64,000 nt of DNA from Deinococcus sp. QL22 (GTDB lineage Bacteria > Deinococcota > Deinococci > Deinococcales > Deinococcaceae): the NCBI RefSeq assembly GCF_023370075.1, contig NZ_CP097156.1, forward strand, positions 62,001 to 126,000. The letters run 5' to 3'. Below are positions 7,940 to 15,938 of the stretch, piece by piece; the first letter of the stretch is position 1, and the number at the start of each line of letters is the position of its first letter. A model generated the notes under the pieces. The model made no database searches. It saw only the letters and a list, made by a program, of their open reading frames with translations, and was not told the origin of the DNA. The position numbers were made by a program, and so were the translations under genes.

Positions 7940-9712
7940 TCACCTCCCTTTGAGCAGGTTGTTCATGGTCTGCATCAGGCCCACGAAGTCGCCCGCACTG
8001 CCGACCGCTTTGGTGGGTTCAGCCGGCGGCGTGATAGCGAAGGCGTACATCAGGCTCTCGGCATGATCCGGACTGGGCGCGTTGCGGTCGCCGCCGCGCT
8101 TGTCGATCAGGAGCCGGTCGGATTGCCCGATGCGGCGGGTGGTGGGCTGCGTCAGTTGTTGACGCAAGGTCTGTTCTTCTTCCGTACCACGCAGGGCAGT
8201 CAGGCTGATGCAATCTTCCGGTTCGTGGTGCGCGATGTTATGCAACACCTCATAGCTGGCCTTGAACCGCAAGAAGAGCCGCCACCAGAGTTCGGTGGCG
8301 TAATTGGCAAAGCGCTGGTGGGCGGGCGTGTCGGGCGCGTCCTCGTAGAGGGTTTCACTGGCCCGTTCACTGTTGGCGATGCCCTGTACCGCGTAAGGCA
8401 CTTCGCCCGCGAGGCTGCGGCGCACCAGGGTGGCCGTGATGCTGGCGCCGACGCCCAGGCGGTCGTAATGCAGGTGCTGGAGACCGTCCCGCAGGGCGAG
8501 GTCGTGCACGCGGGTATCCACTGGGTGGGCCGCCGTGCCGGTCACGTCCTCATGGCGGGTGACGCGGGGGCCGTCGCGCCCGGTGTACACGCTTCTGTCG
8601 GCTCCCCCATCACTGACATCTAGTCCCCCGCTGCGCTGGCCGTTGCCGGGCAGGTCTAGCTCGAAGGCCGCGTCCACATACTGTTTGGGAATCAGGATGC
8701 CTTCCACCGAGGCGTCGTAATCGATGTCGATTTCCTGTGCCATCGTGACGGCCTTGAGATCCTTGCGCCGCTTCTGACCCTCGTACCAGGGATAGATGGT
8801 GACCAGCCTCTCGCCTGACCCGTCATTGACCCGCAACTGGGCGGTGAAATTCTTGTCGGGGTTGTCCTTCCAGAAGAAGGTGAAGACCTTGATGCGCCCG
8901 CCGAAGCGCTTCTGCGCGAACAGGTTGCCTCGACCACGCGGCGTGGAGAGGTAGAACACGGTTTCCACGTTCTGGCTGAGGGCGTTTTCCACCAGCATGG
9001 GCCGCTCGATGTTGGCGTGTTCGTCAACCAGGTACTCGGTGGAGCGCCCTCCGCGCCCGATGTCGTCGCCGCCTTCCCCCGTGATTGTCGCGCCATTGGC
9101 CGGATTCTGGATCCGCATAAAGGGCATGTGCTCGCTCTCGGCAAAGCCCTTGGGCAGCATGAAAGCAGGCAGGAAGCGAATGATGAAGCGGGCCTTTTCG
9201 AAGATGGAGTCGAGCACGCCGCGTTTGTCCACGAAATCGACCTTGCGGCTGCCGATGCCGACCTTCCAGCCGTCCCACCAGAGCCAGCGGCGGACAGCAC
9301 GGGCCACGTAGACCCAGGTGGCTCCCTCGTCCCGGCTCTTCTCGATCAGGCCGGACTCGCGCCCTTCCACGCGGGCCTCACACCACAGCACGAATTCCAC
9401 CTGCCGGGGCCGCAGCACCAGCGGCACATTGCCCGGCAGACCAATGGCGAGGTTGCGCGGGTCATACGTCCAGCACCAGTCGTTGATGAAGGCGATGGGA
9501 TCCCGGATGCAGGCCGCGATGGTGGCCGCCTGCATGGCCGGGTCGTGAGCGATCCGGTTGAGGAGTTCAATTCGGCGCTTGACCTCTTGCAGGATTTCCA
9601 GCTGGCGCTGCTGGCGGTGCCAACCCAGCGTGACGTCAATGGCCTGGTCGATGTCGGTGAACACCGGGAAGGCCGACGCTGGGCGGGTGGGCATCCACGT
9701 GGCGGCAGTCAT
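7940..9712 (-). CDS. terL: Terminase large subunit
   Basis: 590 aa packaging motor. The ATPase domain shows a deviant Walker A, SRDEGATW (about residues 126-133), and a Walker B, EYLVDEH (226-232). The nuclease domain begins with an acidic strand, GLDVSDGGAD (about 363-372), and a later acidic cluster near PDHAESLMYAF. It overlaps the small subunit gene by 4 bases and is followed at once by the portal. Its order and motifs make the call firm. Confidence 0.93.
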   Translation of the reverse strand: MTAATWMPTRPASAFPVFTDIDQAIDVTLGWHRQQRQLEILQEVKRRIELLNRIAHDPAMQAATIAACIRDPIAFINDWCWTYDPRNLAIGLPGNVPLVLRPRQVEFVLWCEARVEGRESGLIEKSRDEGATWVYVARAVRRWLWWDGWKVGIGSRKVDFVDKRGVLDSIFEKARFIIRFLPAFMLPKGFAESEHMPFMRIQNPANGATITGEGGDDIGRGGRSTEYLVDEHANIERPMLVENALSQNVETVFYLSTPRGRGNLFAQKRFGGRIKVFTFFWKDNPDKNFTAQLRVNDGSGERLVTIYPWYEGQKRRKDLKAVTMAQEIDIDYDASVEGILIPKQYVDAAFELDLPGNGQRSGGLDVSDGGADRSVYTGRDGPRVTRHEDVTGTAAHPVDTRVHDLALRDGLQHLHYDRLGVGASITATLVRRSLAGEVPYAVQGIANSERASETLYEDAPDTPAHQRFANYATELWWRLFLRFKASYEVLHNIAHHEPEDCISLTALRGTEEEQTLRQQLTQPTTRRIGQSDRLLIDKRGGDRNAPSPDHAESLMYAFAITPPAEPTKAVGSAGDFVGLMQTMNNLLKGR

Positions 9713-10608
9713 GATCCACTCCGGAGCTGGTCATAGGCCAGTAGCAGCTTGGCCATGTCTTCCGGCCCGGCCCCACGCACCTGCTCCAGTGGTGTGCCGT
9801 CGGGATTCTGCACGCTGAGCGTTTCTTTGTAGAGGCCGTGCACCTTGGCGGCGCGGTCGACGCCGTCCAGGAAGTCGTGCAGTTCGACCTGATAGCCGTA
9901 CTTGTCGCGTTTGACGTTCTTGATAAAGCGGGAGAGGCCCAGCGCGTGGGCTTTTTTCAGGTCGATCAGGGGAATGTCTTGCAGGGTTTCGACTTCCACG
10001 ATGGTGAAGGCATCGGGGTCACGGTCCAGCAGAATCTCCAGGTCCATCAGGCGCAGACGCAGGCGGCTGAGGCGCTGTTCAAGCGGCTTGAGTTCGGCGT
10101 CGCTGGCCTTTTCCACCTTCAGGTCTTCGACCGCTGAGCGCACGATGTCAAGTTCCCGTTTAACCTCGCCAGCCACCTCGTGAGCCGGACGCTCGATATG
10201 GTCGACGGTGCGTTGCCGGACCACGGTGGTGATCTGGGAACGGTCGAAGTTCGCCAAGGCCGCGATAAAGGCCAGGGTACGGGACGAGCTGATGCCCGCC
10301 GCCTCATATCCAGCTTCGAGCGCATCTTTGACCCTTTGTCTTGTTAGGATCGTGGACGCCTGTTCCGGCGCACTTTTGGCGCTGTAGCCCGCCGCAATGG
10401 CCGCCTGGGTGTTGTTATGTCCACTGAGGATGCCGAGCACCAGTTTGCGTTCCATCACGGTGCAGGCCCGCAGCGCTTCCTGGAAGCGGGTGTGTTCCGG
10501 AGTGAGGGGAATGGCGCGGTCTTCAGACTTCTTACCGATGTTGCCTTTGGCTTTGGAGGATGATCCCCGCGCCGACTTGCTGGCATCTGCTTTTTTCTTT
10601 TCGGTCAC
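9709..10608 (-). CDS. terS: Terminase small subunit
   Basis: 299 aa; GTG start at 10608 after GAGGAGGTGATGCCCC. A lysine-rich disordered N-terminus (residues 1-30) is followed by a helix-turn-helix region typical of terminase_2 proteins (NNTQAAIAAGYSAKSAPEQAS, about 65-85). A long helical middle for oligomerisation and a C-terminal part follow. It recognises the packaging site and hands DNA to TerL. The gene directly precedes terL with overlap. Confidence 0.85.
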   Translation of the reverse strand: MTEKKKADASKSARGSSSKAKGNIGKKSEDRAIPLTPEHTRFQEALRACTVMERKLVLGILSGHNNTQAAIAAGYSAKSAPEQASTILTRQRVKDALEAGYEAAGISSSRTLAFIAALANFDRSQITTVVRQRTVDHIERPAHEVAGEVKRELDIVRSAVEDLKVEKASDAELKPLEQRLSRLRLRLMDLEILLDRDPDAFTIVEVETLQDIPLIDLKKAHALGLSRFIKNVKRDKYGYQVELHDFLDGVDRAAKVHGLYKETLSVQNPDGTPLEQVRGAGPEDMAKLLLAYDQLRSGS

Positions 10609-10644
10609 GGGGCATCACCTCCTCAGTCGGTGCACACGCACAGG

Positions 10645-10827
10645 TCAGCCGTGCTTGGTGCGGTCTTGCTCTAAACGTTCGATCAGCCCGCGCTCGCTCA
10701 GGCCTAGGCGGGCGAGTTCGATTAGGCGCAGGCTCTCGGCGTGGGTCAGGCCCTTTAGGTGAGTGGCGATCTTCCCCACAGTGGCGGTGGTGAGGGGGCA
10801 ACGGGACGCGATCTCGGCATGGGTCAA
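10645..10827 (-). CDS. Small helix-turn-helix protein
   Basis: 60 aa from a TTG start at 10827, chosen because GGAGG lies 8 bases before it and no nearer ATG exists in frame. The sequence MTHAEIASRCPLTTATVGKI followed by a second helical half looks like a small HTH. Lying just upstream of the terminase genes, it may help recognise the packaging site or regulate late genes. Function inferred. Confidence 0.6.
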   Translation of the reverse strand: MTHAEIASRCPLTTATVGKIATHLKGLTHAESLRLIELARLGLSERGLIERLEQDRTKHG

Positions 10828-10861
10828 GTGGGGACACCTCCAGCGGGTGGATTTGCAGCAC

Positions 10862-10887
10862 AAAAAAAACCCGCCACAGTCGGCGGG
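10862..10887 (-). terminator. Rho-independent terminator
   Basis: On the minus strand a 6-bp GC stem (CCCGCC/GGCGGG) with a 6-base loop is followed by eight T. It would end transcripts coming from the tRNA-like element and genes to the right, before the terminase operon. Confidence 0.8.
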
Positions 10888-10955
10888 CACAACTCGAATT
10901 GTTTGGGATGCAGGAAGTCTAGCGAGCGACTGCCAGGAAAATGTCTTTGAAGAGG

Positions 10956-11035
10956 AGACAACGGCGGGACTTGCACCCGCGCACTGGGCAGCGTCAGCCC
11001 TGTATCTCGCCCGTCGTGCTCTTCGGGGCGTTGCC
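10956..11035 (-). ncRNA. tRNA-like structured RNA
   Basis: An 80-base segment folds partly like a tRNA: 5' GGCAACG pairs with 3' CGTTGTC (7 bp, one G-T); GCGGG/CCCGC encloses a 7-base loop TGCAAGT in the T-arm position; CCCG/CGGG and GGGC/GCCC form two further arms. Departures from a real tRNA are G instead of T at position 55, no clear T33 before an anticodon, a 1-base gap before the D-like stem, and no encoded CCA. It is followed by a terminator. It could be a degenerate tRNA or a tRNA mimic. Confidence 0.4.
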
Positions 11036-11155
11036 GTGGGCATCTTTCTTCCCTCACACCTGCGAGCACGCCCGAGGTTTCAGCACGTGAGTGTCGCCTG
11101 TCTTTGGCCGCGTCAGTCGGTGGGCGCGGGGGCTGGCGCAGACTCTCCAGCGGGA

Positions 11156-11386
11156 TTAGGTGTTGTAAGGCCAGCCGGGGCCGCCATCATTGTCTGTCTG
11201 ATGCCCCTGCAAGCCCTGACGCCCCACCTGTTTCTCAGGGGCATAAGCACCGTGCAGGTGCTCAGCAGGGGTGGTTTCACGAAATACCCGCCTCTCTCCG
11301 CAATGGCAGCAAATCTGGGGGTATTGCGGGGGGATACTCGTGAGGACAATCCCTGTACCGTGCCAACAATGCGGGCAATGACTCAT
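11156..11386 (-). CDS. Small zinc-ribbon phage protein
   Basis: 76 aa; ATG preceded by GAGGAGAACC. The N-terminus has two CxxC pairs (CPHC at 4-7 and CCHC near 27-30) around a SIPPQYPQICCHCGERR phrase. I recall PPQYP-CxHCG in many small phage proteins of unknown role. It probably binds zinc. The C-terminal half is low-complexity. Confidence 0.65.
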   Translation of the reverse strand: MSHCPHCWHGTGIVLTSIPPQYPQICCHCGERRVFRETTPAEHLHGAYAPEKQVGRQGLQGHQTDNDGGPGWPYNT

Positions 11387-11412
11387 GGTTCTCCTCTGCC
11401 AAGTGGCTTGGC

Positions 11413-11661
11413 ATGCTCAAATGCCCCATGCCTGTTCCTGTTATCCGCATTGAAGACGGCAAGATGTACCGCAGTATGGAAAGCTTCGCCTGGGTGGATT
11501 ACCCCATGGGAAGCGCCTCCGACGAGGTCAAAGCCCTCACCGACGCCAGCACGAAGCATGAGCCCGTGCAGATCATCGGCCCGGAATTCAGCATCCAAGG
11601 CACCATCAGCGTCATGAGCATGGGAAATGGGGCCAAGTTCCGCGTGGTGCGCTCGGATTAA
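11413..11661 (+). CDS. Small unknown protein on the opposite strand
   Basis: 82 aa (or 77 from the second ATG). It reads like a real protein (VIRIEDGKMYRSMESFAWVDY, then a Val/Ile-rich C-terminus) and is convergent with the Acb2-like gene, sharing the TTAA stop region. No good ribosome site is seen; CCAAGTGGCTTGG, a short inverted repeat, lies just before the start. The reverse strand is also open here but gives a His-rich sequence that looks like a shadow. Confidence 0.4.
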   Translation: MLKCPMPVPVIRIEDGKMYRSMESFAWVDYPMGSASDEVKALTDASTKHEPVQIIGPEFSIQGTISVMSMGNGAKFRVVRSD

Positions 11662-11858
11662 CTGAAGACGACGGCCTTGTTCACCCACATGCTGGTTTCT
11701 TCCAGCTTGGTGATGGCGAGCGAACGTTCACGGCTGGGCGGCAACGTCTCGACAATCGTGTCGTGCACCTGCTTCAGGGCCGTCCGCACGGTTTCGATCT
11801 GCTGAACCTGCTCTGGCGTGGGGGGCTGGTACTCGAAGGGATGTTTGGTGTCGGGCAT
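11658..11858 (-). CDS. acb2: Acb2-like anti-CBASS cyclic nucleotide sponge
   Basis: 66 aa; ATG at 11858 after AGGAG. The sequence has the Acb2/Tad1 hairpin-family pattern: HPFEYQPPTPEQVQQIETVR, a helix with Lys and His, then LPPSRERSLAITKLEE and SMWVNKAVV. Acb2 proteins of other phages form hexamers that bind cyclic di- and trinucleotides and so block CBASS (and some Thoeris) signalling. The length matches the family. The cyclic nucleotides bound by this one cannot be told from sequence. Confidence 0.78.
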   Translation of the reverse strand: MPDTKHPFEYQPPTPEQVQQIETVRTALKQVHDTIVETLPPSRERSLAITKLEETSMWVNKAVVFS

Positions 11859-11923
11859 GGCAGGCTCCTGGGGTTGAGGGGGCAACAAAAAACGCCCCGA
11901 AGGGCGCACGTAAGCCAGTGGAA

Positions 11924-12157
11924 TTATTCGGCAGGAGTGAAATCGACGTAGAACTCCTTGCCCGGCTCAAACATCTTGGCCGCGTCCGGGTTGGAAATGG
12001 TCATGGTGATCTCGCCCGCAGGCGTGTATTTCCAAAATTCTTTGTTCTCTTCAGAGCCGCTGTTGACCGGGTGCAGCTTGACCGATTTGCCGTGAGAAGG
12101 GTCGCTGGAGTGCAAGGTGACGGAACTGCAGAAGAACTTGGCGCGGGTCTTGGGCAT
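11924..12157 (-). CDS. Conserved small phage protein
   Basis: 77 aa; ATG preceded by CTGGAGGTTCACC. It has a motif series I recall from many unrelated phages: RAKFFCSSVTLHSS, ENKEFWKYTPAGEITMTISN, and a GKEFYVDFTPAE end. Beta-rich, soluble, unknown role. It lies next to the Acb2-like gene and may share a transcript with it. Confidence 0.7.
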   Translation of the reverse strand: MPKTRAKFFCSSVTLHSSDPSHGKSVKLHPVNSGSEENKEFWKYTPAGEITMTISNPDAAKMFEPGKEFYVDFTPAE

Positions 12158-12197
12158 GGTGAACCTCCAGAGGTGGGCGTGAACTCAAGACAAAAAG

Positions 12198-12235
12198 AAA
12201 GAAGTGTGCTGCATAGGCTGCAAGCACACTTCTTT
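12198..12235 (-). terminator. Rho-independent terminator after the HNH gene
   Basis: A perfect 13-bp inverted repeat, AGCACACTTCTTT at 12223-12235 against AAAGAAGTGTGCT at 12198-12210, with a 12-base loop. On the minus strand it is followed by CTTTTTGTC. It sits 10 bases past the HNH stop codon. Confidence 0.75.
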
Positions 12236-12245
12236 GTTGGTCAGG

Positions 12246-12848
12246 CTAAGGTTGGTAAGTGGGGGCACGCCATTCGTCCGGCGTGCGATTCTTCTTATCA
12301 AAATTGCACGGGCGGCAGCTCAGCACCAGATTGTCATGCTCGTTCGTTCCGCCCCGTGACAATGGAATTTTATGTTCTAGGTCGTAGTAACCGTTGTAGA
12401 AGACATCGAACGACAACCCGCAGTAATAACAACGCCCTTGCTGCTGCTTGAACAACGCGGCAGGGATCTCAGGCAAGTGGGTCATGTCCTGGCCTACCCG
12501 CCGCGCCCTGGTCAAGTTGCTCGATGCTCTGCGCCTGCCCTCATGCAACAGGACTTGGCAATCCCGACACGTATGAGACAGGCGTTCGGGGTTGCGGTGG
12601 GCAACATGGAAGAAGTACTTGTCTTCCGGCAGATACTCCCCACAAGAGCGGCAGCGGCGCTCCTGGGTGCCGTCTGCGCCAACGCGGGTGGCGACAGGCA
12701 ACTTCTGATTGACGGGCGGCACCTCTTGAAAAACTTCTGGCGCGATATGGCTGAGATCGAGAGGCTTGAAGGCAACGGGTGAGCTTTCCAACCGCTCCAG
12801 CCGTTCCTCAGGTGTTTCTGGCAAAGCCCCGATGTAGGCTCTCATCAT
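12246..12848 (-). CDS. HNH endonuclease
   Basis: 200 aa from ATG 12848 (199 from the adjacent ATG, which is better spaced from GAGG). The C-terminal 70 residues are an HNH domain: CYYCG, the catalytic YYDLEHKIPLSRGG, then NDNLVLSCRPCNFDK-type zinc ligands. A second zinc pair, CRSCGEYLPEDKYF with HTCRDCQ, precedes it. It is followed by its own terminator, which suggests a free-standing homing-type or packaging-linked nuclease. Confidence 0.85.
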   Translation of the reverse strand: MMRAYIGALPETPEERLERLESSPVAFKPLDLSHIAPEVFQEVPPVNQKLPVATRVGADGTQERRCRSCGEYLPEDKYFFHVAHRNPERLSHTCRDCQVLLHEGRRRASSNLTRARRVGQDMTHLPEIPAALFKQQQGRCYYCGLSFDVFYNGYYDLEHKIPLSRGGTNEHDNLVLSCRPCNFDKKNRTPDEWRAPTYQP

Positions 12849-12967
12849 CACCTCGCAGGCAGAAAAAAAGATTTTAGGGGGGCGCACTACACTACCGGTA
12901 TCTTTTTATAGTTAACCCGTTTCGTTGCAGAATGTCAACCGGCAATTCTCACACAAGACCAATTCTC

Positions 12968-14080
12968 TCACACTCCGGTCAGGCGGCACAGCGCGTAGAT
13001 CGCCAGTACCGCTTCCCGCAGGTCGCCGCTGCGCCGGGAGGCGAGTTGCATGGTGCCGCTGGAATGGGGCGTGAACACGTCCCCCAAAAATGCCCTCGTT
13101 ACATAGCCGTGCCAACTCAGCGCCAGATTGGGGTGGCCAGCGGCGGATAGCGCGAGGTCGTAGAGCGCGTCCACGTCGCGGCGAGCTTCACTGCCTGCCC
13201 CCAGTTTCAGGCGGGCGGACAGGCTTTCGGCTTTCACCAGTCTTCCCCAGCCCCACGACTCCAGCAGGGCGTCGTACTCGGCGCGGTAGAGGTGGAGTTC
13301 CATAGCCTCACCCGGCACCTGCAGCTCTAGGCGTTCGGGGCTGGGGAACGTGCCGTTGGTGCGCTGTTCCTGCGGCGCGGTGGCTTGGGCCGTAGAGGGT
13401 TTGACCCCGAGCGGTGTCCACGAGCGGTGGCCCTGATGGATCCCCCACAGGGCGTGCGCGAGTGCATTGGCGGCGATGAGGGTGCGGTCACGCTCGCGGC
13501 GGGTCTGAGCGAAGGTTTCGGCGGGGATGCGCCCGGCGTCGGCAGCCACGCGCTGCTGGGCCAGGCGAAGTTGCTGAGCAGGCGGGGTGCGCGAGAGCGG
13601 GCGGCGGGCAGCTTCCTCGGCGAGGGGCAGGCGTCCAGGAGTGCGCTGACGGCGGCAGACCCGGTCATACGAACGCTTGGCCTCCGTGAACGTGCAGGTC
13701 TCTCCTGCCCGGCGGGCCTTCCACATCTGCCTGACGAGCTTGCGGCGGGACTTCTGGAGGGCGGCCTGGCGCTGGCGCTCTTTGGTCTCGCGGGCGAGCA
13801 GTCTCTCGTAGGGCACACGTACCTCGGCGCGGGTGGCCGTATCGCCGTCAGACCGGGCCGCCCACATCAGGGCCACCACTTCCCGGCGGGCACGGCGCAG
13901 GTCAGGCAAGGTGTCATCGGCCCACACGTTCAGGGCGTGGGCACGGGCACGCCGCTCGGCGGGGAGCGTCGCGGGCCGGGCGTGGTAGGTGGCCTGGAAC
14001 TCTTCGGGCGTGAGGAAGGGGCCGGTCTGGGAAGGGTCAGTGGGGGTCAGCGGCGGCTCCTGTGGGGGCAAAGGGATCAT
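12968..14080 (-). CDS. Large arginine-rich protein of unknown function
   Basis: 370 aa. Proline-rich at the start (residues 1-25), then long basic and helical stretches rich in Arg, Lys, Ala and Gln (about 45-230), then a less charged C-terminus. A coiled-coil, nucleic-acid-binding protein is plausible. Its start overlaps the stop of the phosphoesterase gene (ATGA), so both are coupled. Family not recognised. Confidence 0.6.
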   Translation of the reverse strand: MIPLPPQEPPLTPTDPSQTGPFLTPEEFQATYHARPATLPAERRARAHALNVWADDTLPDLRRARREVVALMWAARSDGDTATRAEVRVPYERLLARETKERQRQAALQKSRRKLVRQMWKARRAGETCTFTEAKRSYDRVCRRQRTPGRLPLAEEAARRPLSRTPPAQQLRLAQQRVAADAGRIPAETFAQTRRERDRTLIAANALAHALWGIHQGHRSWTPLGVKPSTAQATAPQEQRTNGTFPSPERLELQVPGEAMELHLYRAEYDALLESWGWGRLVKAESLSARLKLGAGSEARRDVDALYDLALSAAGHPNLALSWHGYVTRAFLGDVFTPHSSGTMQLASRRSGDLREAVLAIYALCRLTGV

Positions 14081-14784
14081 GACGAGGCAGGGGCAGGCGG
14101 GGCAAGTTCTAGCAGGGTGACGAGGAGCGTGTCCAGATCGAGCACTGCGAGCTGCCCGGTGTGGAAGGCGGCGCAGTCGAGGTACAGGCTCTGGGTCTGA
14201 TCCGGCCAGTCAAGGCGGGTGGGCAGCGCGAGGCCGTCCGGGTGCAGCGTGGGTGTGGGCGTGTGGCCGTGCACGGCGAGGGTGCAGCCGGAGGGGAGTG
14301 GGGCGCGGCCTTCCTGTCGGCACTGGTCGGGCCGCTTCCAGAGGTGGTCAGGTGCGTTGCCCCAATACCCTTCCAACAGGTGCGGCGCGGCATGAGAGAG
14401 GTAGACGTGCCCTACCCGCGTCCAGTGCGTGAGGTGGTCGCGCATCCAGCGGGCGTCGGCATAGGCAGCTTCAAGAGAGGGCCACTGGGAGAGGATGGTG
14501 AAATCCCAGAGGGCGACCACGGCATGCTCAATTGGGCGGGGCTTGCCGTCCATCTCCAGCATCGCGTGCACGAACATCGCGTCGTGGTTGCCCCACAGGG
14601 CTTCCGCGCGGCCCGCATCCACGAGTTCACGCACCTGCCGGAGGACACCGGGCGCGTCCGGGCCTCGATCAAGGTAATCGCCGAGGAAAATAAATTGACG
14701 GTCTGGGTATTGCGTTGTTGTGGCGGTCAGCAAGTCCGAGCAGCCGTGCAGATCAGGGATCACGAGGGGCAGACGTGGGGTCAA
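14077..14784 (-). CDS. Calcineurin-like metallophosphoesterase (PPP-type)
   Basis: 235 aa, TTG start at 14784 with GGAGG 5 bases upstream. The dinuclear-metal motifs are all present: DLHG (11-14), GDYLDRG (35-41) and GNHD (65-68), with later histidines near YLSHAAPH and VHGHTPT. This is the layout of lambda PP-type Ser/Thr phosphatases. Substrate unknown; host signalling proteins or nucleotide second messengers are options. A 20-bp palindrome lies just upstream. Confidence 0.85.
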   Translation of the reverse strand: MTPRLPLVIPDLHGCSDLLTATTTQYPDRQFIFLGDYLDRGPDAPGVLRQVRELVDAGRAEALWGNHDAMFVHAMLEMDGKPRPIEHAVVALWDFTILSQWPSLEAAYADARWMRDHLTHWTRVGHVYLSHAAPHLLEGYWGNAPDHLWKRPDQCRQEGRAPLPSGCTLAVHGHTPTPTLHPDGLALPTRLDWPDQTQSLYLDCAAFHTGQLAVLDLDTLLVTLLELAPPAPASS

Positions 14785-14996
14785 GTGTCCTCCGAAAACT
14801 CAGTCTTTTCGAAAAGACTGGAAGGGGCGGGGGCGAAAAAGACTGTCAGGCACGGCGAATTTGGAGAATAGGCAAGGGGCGTTTTACATGAGAAGCACTT
14901 GGCGATCTCGCCTTCAGATGTCCGGGTGCTGACGTGCAGAACCACCCCGCAAGCCGGACAGTTCAGCGAGGCCGGATGGGGCGGGTCAGGGGGCAT
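14781..14996 (-). CDS. Small zinc-ribbon protein
   Basis: 71 aa with NCPACGVVLHV and KCFSCKTPL, two CxxC pairs 20 residues apart, forming a probable zinc ribbon. It overlaps the genes on both sides. Its C-terminal codons contain the 20-bp palindrome. Function unknown. Confidence 0.65.
   Translation of the reverse strand: MPPDPPHPASLNCPACGVVLHVSTRTSEGEIAKCFSCKTPLAYSPNSPCLTVFFAPAPSSLFEKTEFSEDT
14801..14820. repeat. 20-bp perfect palindrome, copy 1
   Basis: CAGTCTTTTCGAAAAGACTG is a perfect palindrome lying 17 bases before the phosphoesterase start, inside the end of the preceding gene. The same 18-bp core occurs at 44466-44483, 15 bases before another start codon. With five flanking bases, 23 bases are shared in the direction of transcription. 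A regulator or partition-protein site is likely. Confidence 0.75.
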
Positions 14997-15600
14997 CGGG
15001 CAGCCACACGCCCAGCAGCGGGCCTGTCCAGAGGGCGAGCGGCTTCAGTTCCCAGTTCATGGCGCGGTCGGCCAACATGGGCAGGCCTGCACCGGGTGGG
15101 TTAAGCGTCAGGCTGGTGCTTAAGAGCACGTAGGGGTGACCCAGCAAGGTGACGTGGCCGCGCAGCAAGGCGGCCCGGTGCGGCGCGAGGTGAACGCGGT
15201 AGAGCTCCAGCGGCACGCGCAATCTCAGTCCGAGATACGGCGGCTCGTAGGGGCGCATGGCGTCGTTGCCCAGCCAGTGGGGGAAGGCGATGAGGCCCTC
15301 CCACTCCGGATGCGGGCGGGCACGGGCCAGCAGATCATCCAGATCCACCGGGTCATGCGGCGCGGCCACTGGAGGCGGGACTTCAGGAATCGGCGGAACC
15401 AGTAGGATCGGGCGCACCGGTTCACCGTTCAGGGCCGCGCCCATGCGGGTCACCGTGTTCAGGAGGGTGGCCTGATCGGTCAGGGTGAGCGTCTGCCCCC
15501 GGCGCAAGGCCTTGGCCCAGATCTGGCAATGGTGCCAGGGGACGAAGTGCTGGGCGTCTTTGATCCAGCTTTCCAGCAGGGCCAGGGTGCGGCGGGCCAT
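14986..15600 (-). CDS. Unknown protein
   Basis: 204 aa, Leu/Pro-rich, with no membrane segment or catalytic motif. It overlaps the zinc-ribbon gene by 11 bases and touches the next gene upstream (TGATG), so it belongs to the overlapping leftward operon. Residues 90-190 look like a folded domain with several His and Trp. Not recognised. Confidence 0.6.
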   Translation of the reverse strand: MARRTLALLESWIKDAQHFVPWHHCQIWAKALRRGQTLTLTDQATLLNTVTRMGAALNGEPVRPILLVPPIPEVPPPVAAPHDPVDLDDLLARARPHPEWEGLIAFPHWLGNDAMRPYEPPYLGLRLRVPLELYRVHLAPHRAALLRGHVTLLGHPYVLLSTSLTLNPPGAGLPMLADRAMNWELKPLALWTGPLLGVWLPDAP

Positions 15601-15938
15601 CAGGGGGCCTCCGGAAGCGAGAGCAGCGCCGTCAGTTTCTGCTGGATGGCTTGTAGCTCAGCAGGCGTTTTGCCCTCCAGCTGTTCCGCAAGGCCGTCCA
15701 GCAGCTCGGAGTTGAGGCGCTCGGCCTCCACCGCCTGGTCATGCTCGGCGTTCAGGCGGGCGCAGAGGTCGGTGGCGAGCGTGTCGGCGTCGGGCAGAAT
15801 CAGGCCTCTGCGGTTGTGGTAACTCTCGTACACCGCGAGGATGGTCGCCCGCTGCTGGGTGTCGAAGACTTCCATGACGCGGGTGCCGCCACCCTCAGCG
15901 GGGCGGTAGGTATAGCGGGGAGAGGGAGTCACAGTCAC
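15600..15938 (-). CDS. Unknown small acidic protein
   Basis: 112 aa. The first 30 residues are loop-like; the rest is helical and acidic (ATDLCARLNAEHDQAVEAER), possibly a short coiled coil. It overlaps both neighbours. Not recognised. Confidence 0.6.
   Translation of the reverse strand: MTVTPSPRYTYRPAEGGGTRVMEVFDTQQRATILAVYESYHNRRGLILPDADTLATDLCARLNAEHDQAVEAERLNSELLDGLAEQLEGKTPAELQAIQQKLTALLSLPEAP

Noticed and set aside
11383..11688. Minus-strand frame opposite the 11413 gene
   Set aside because: His/Gly-rich, overlaps the Acb2-like gene, and has no ribosome site.
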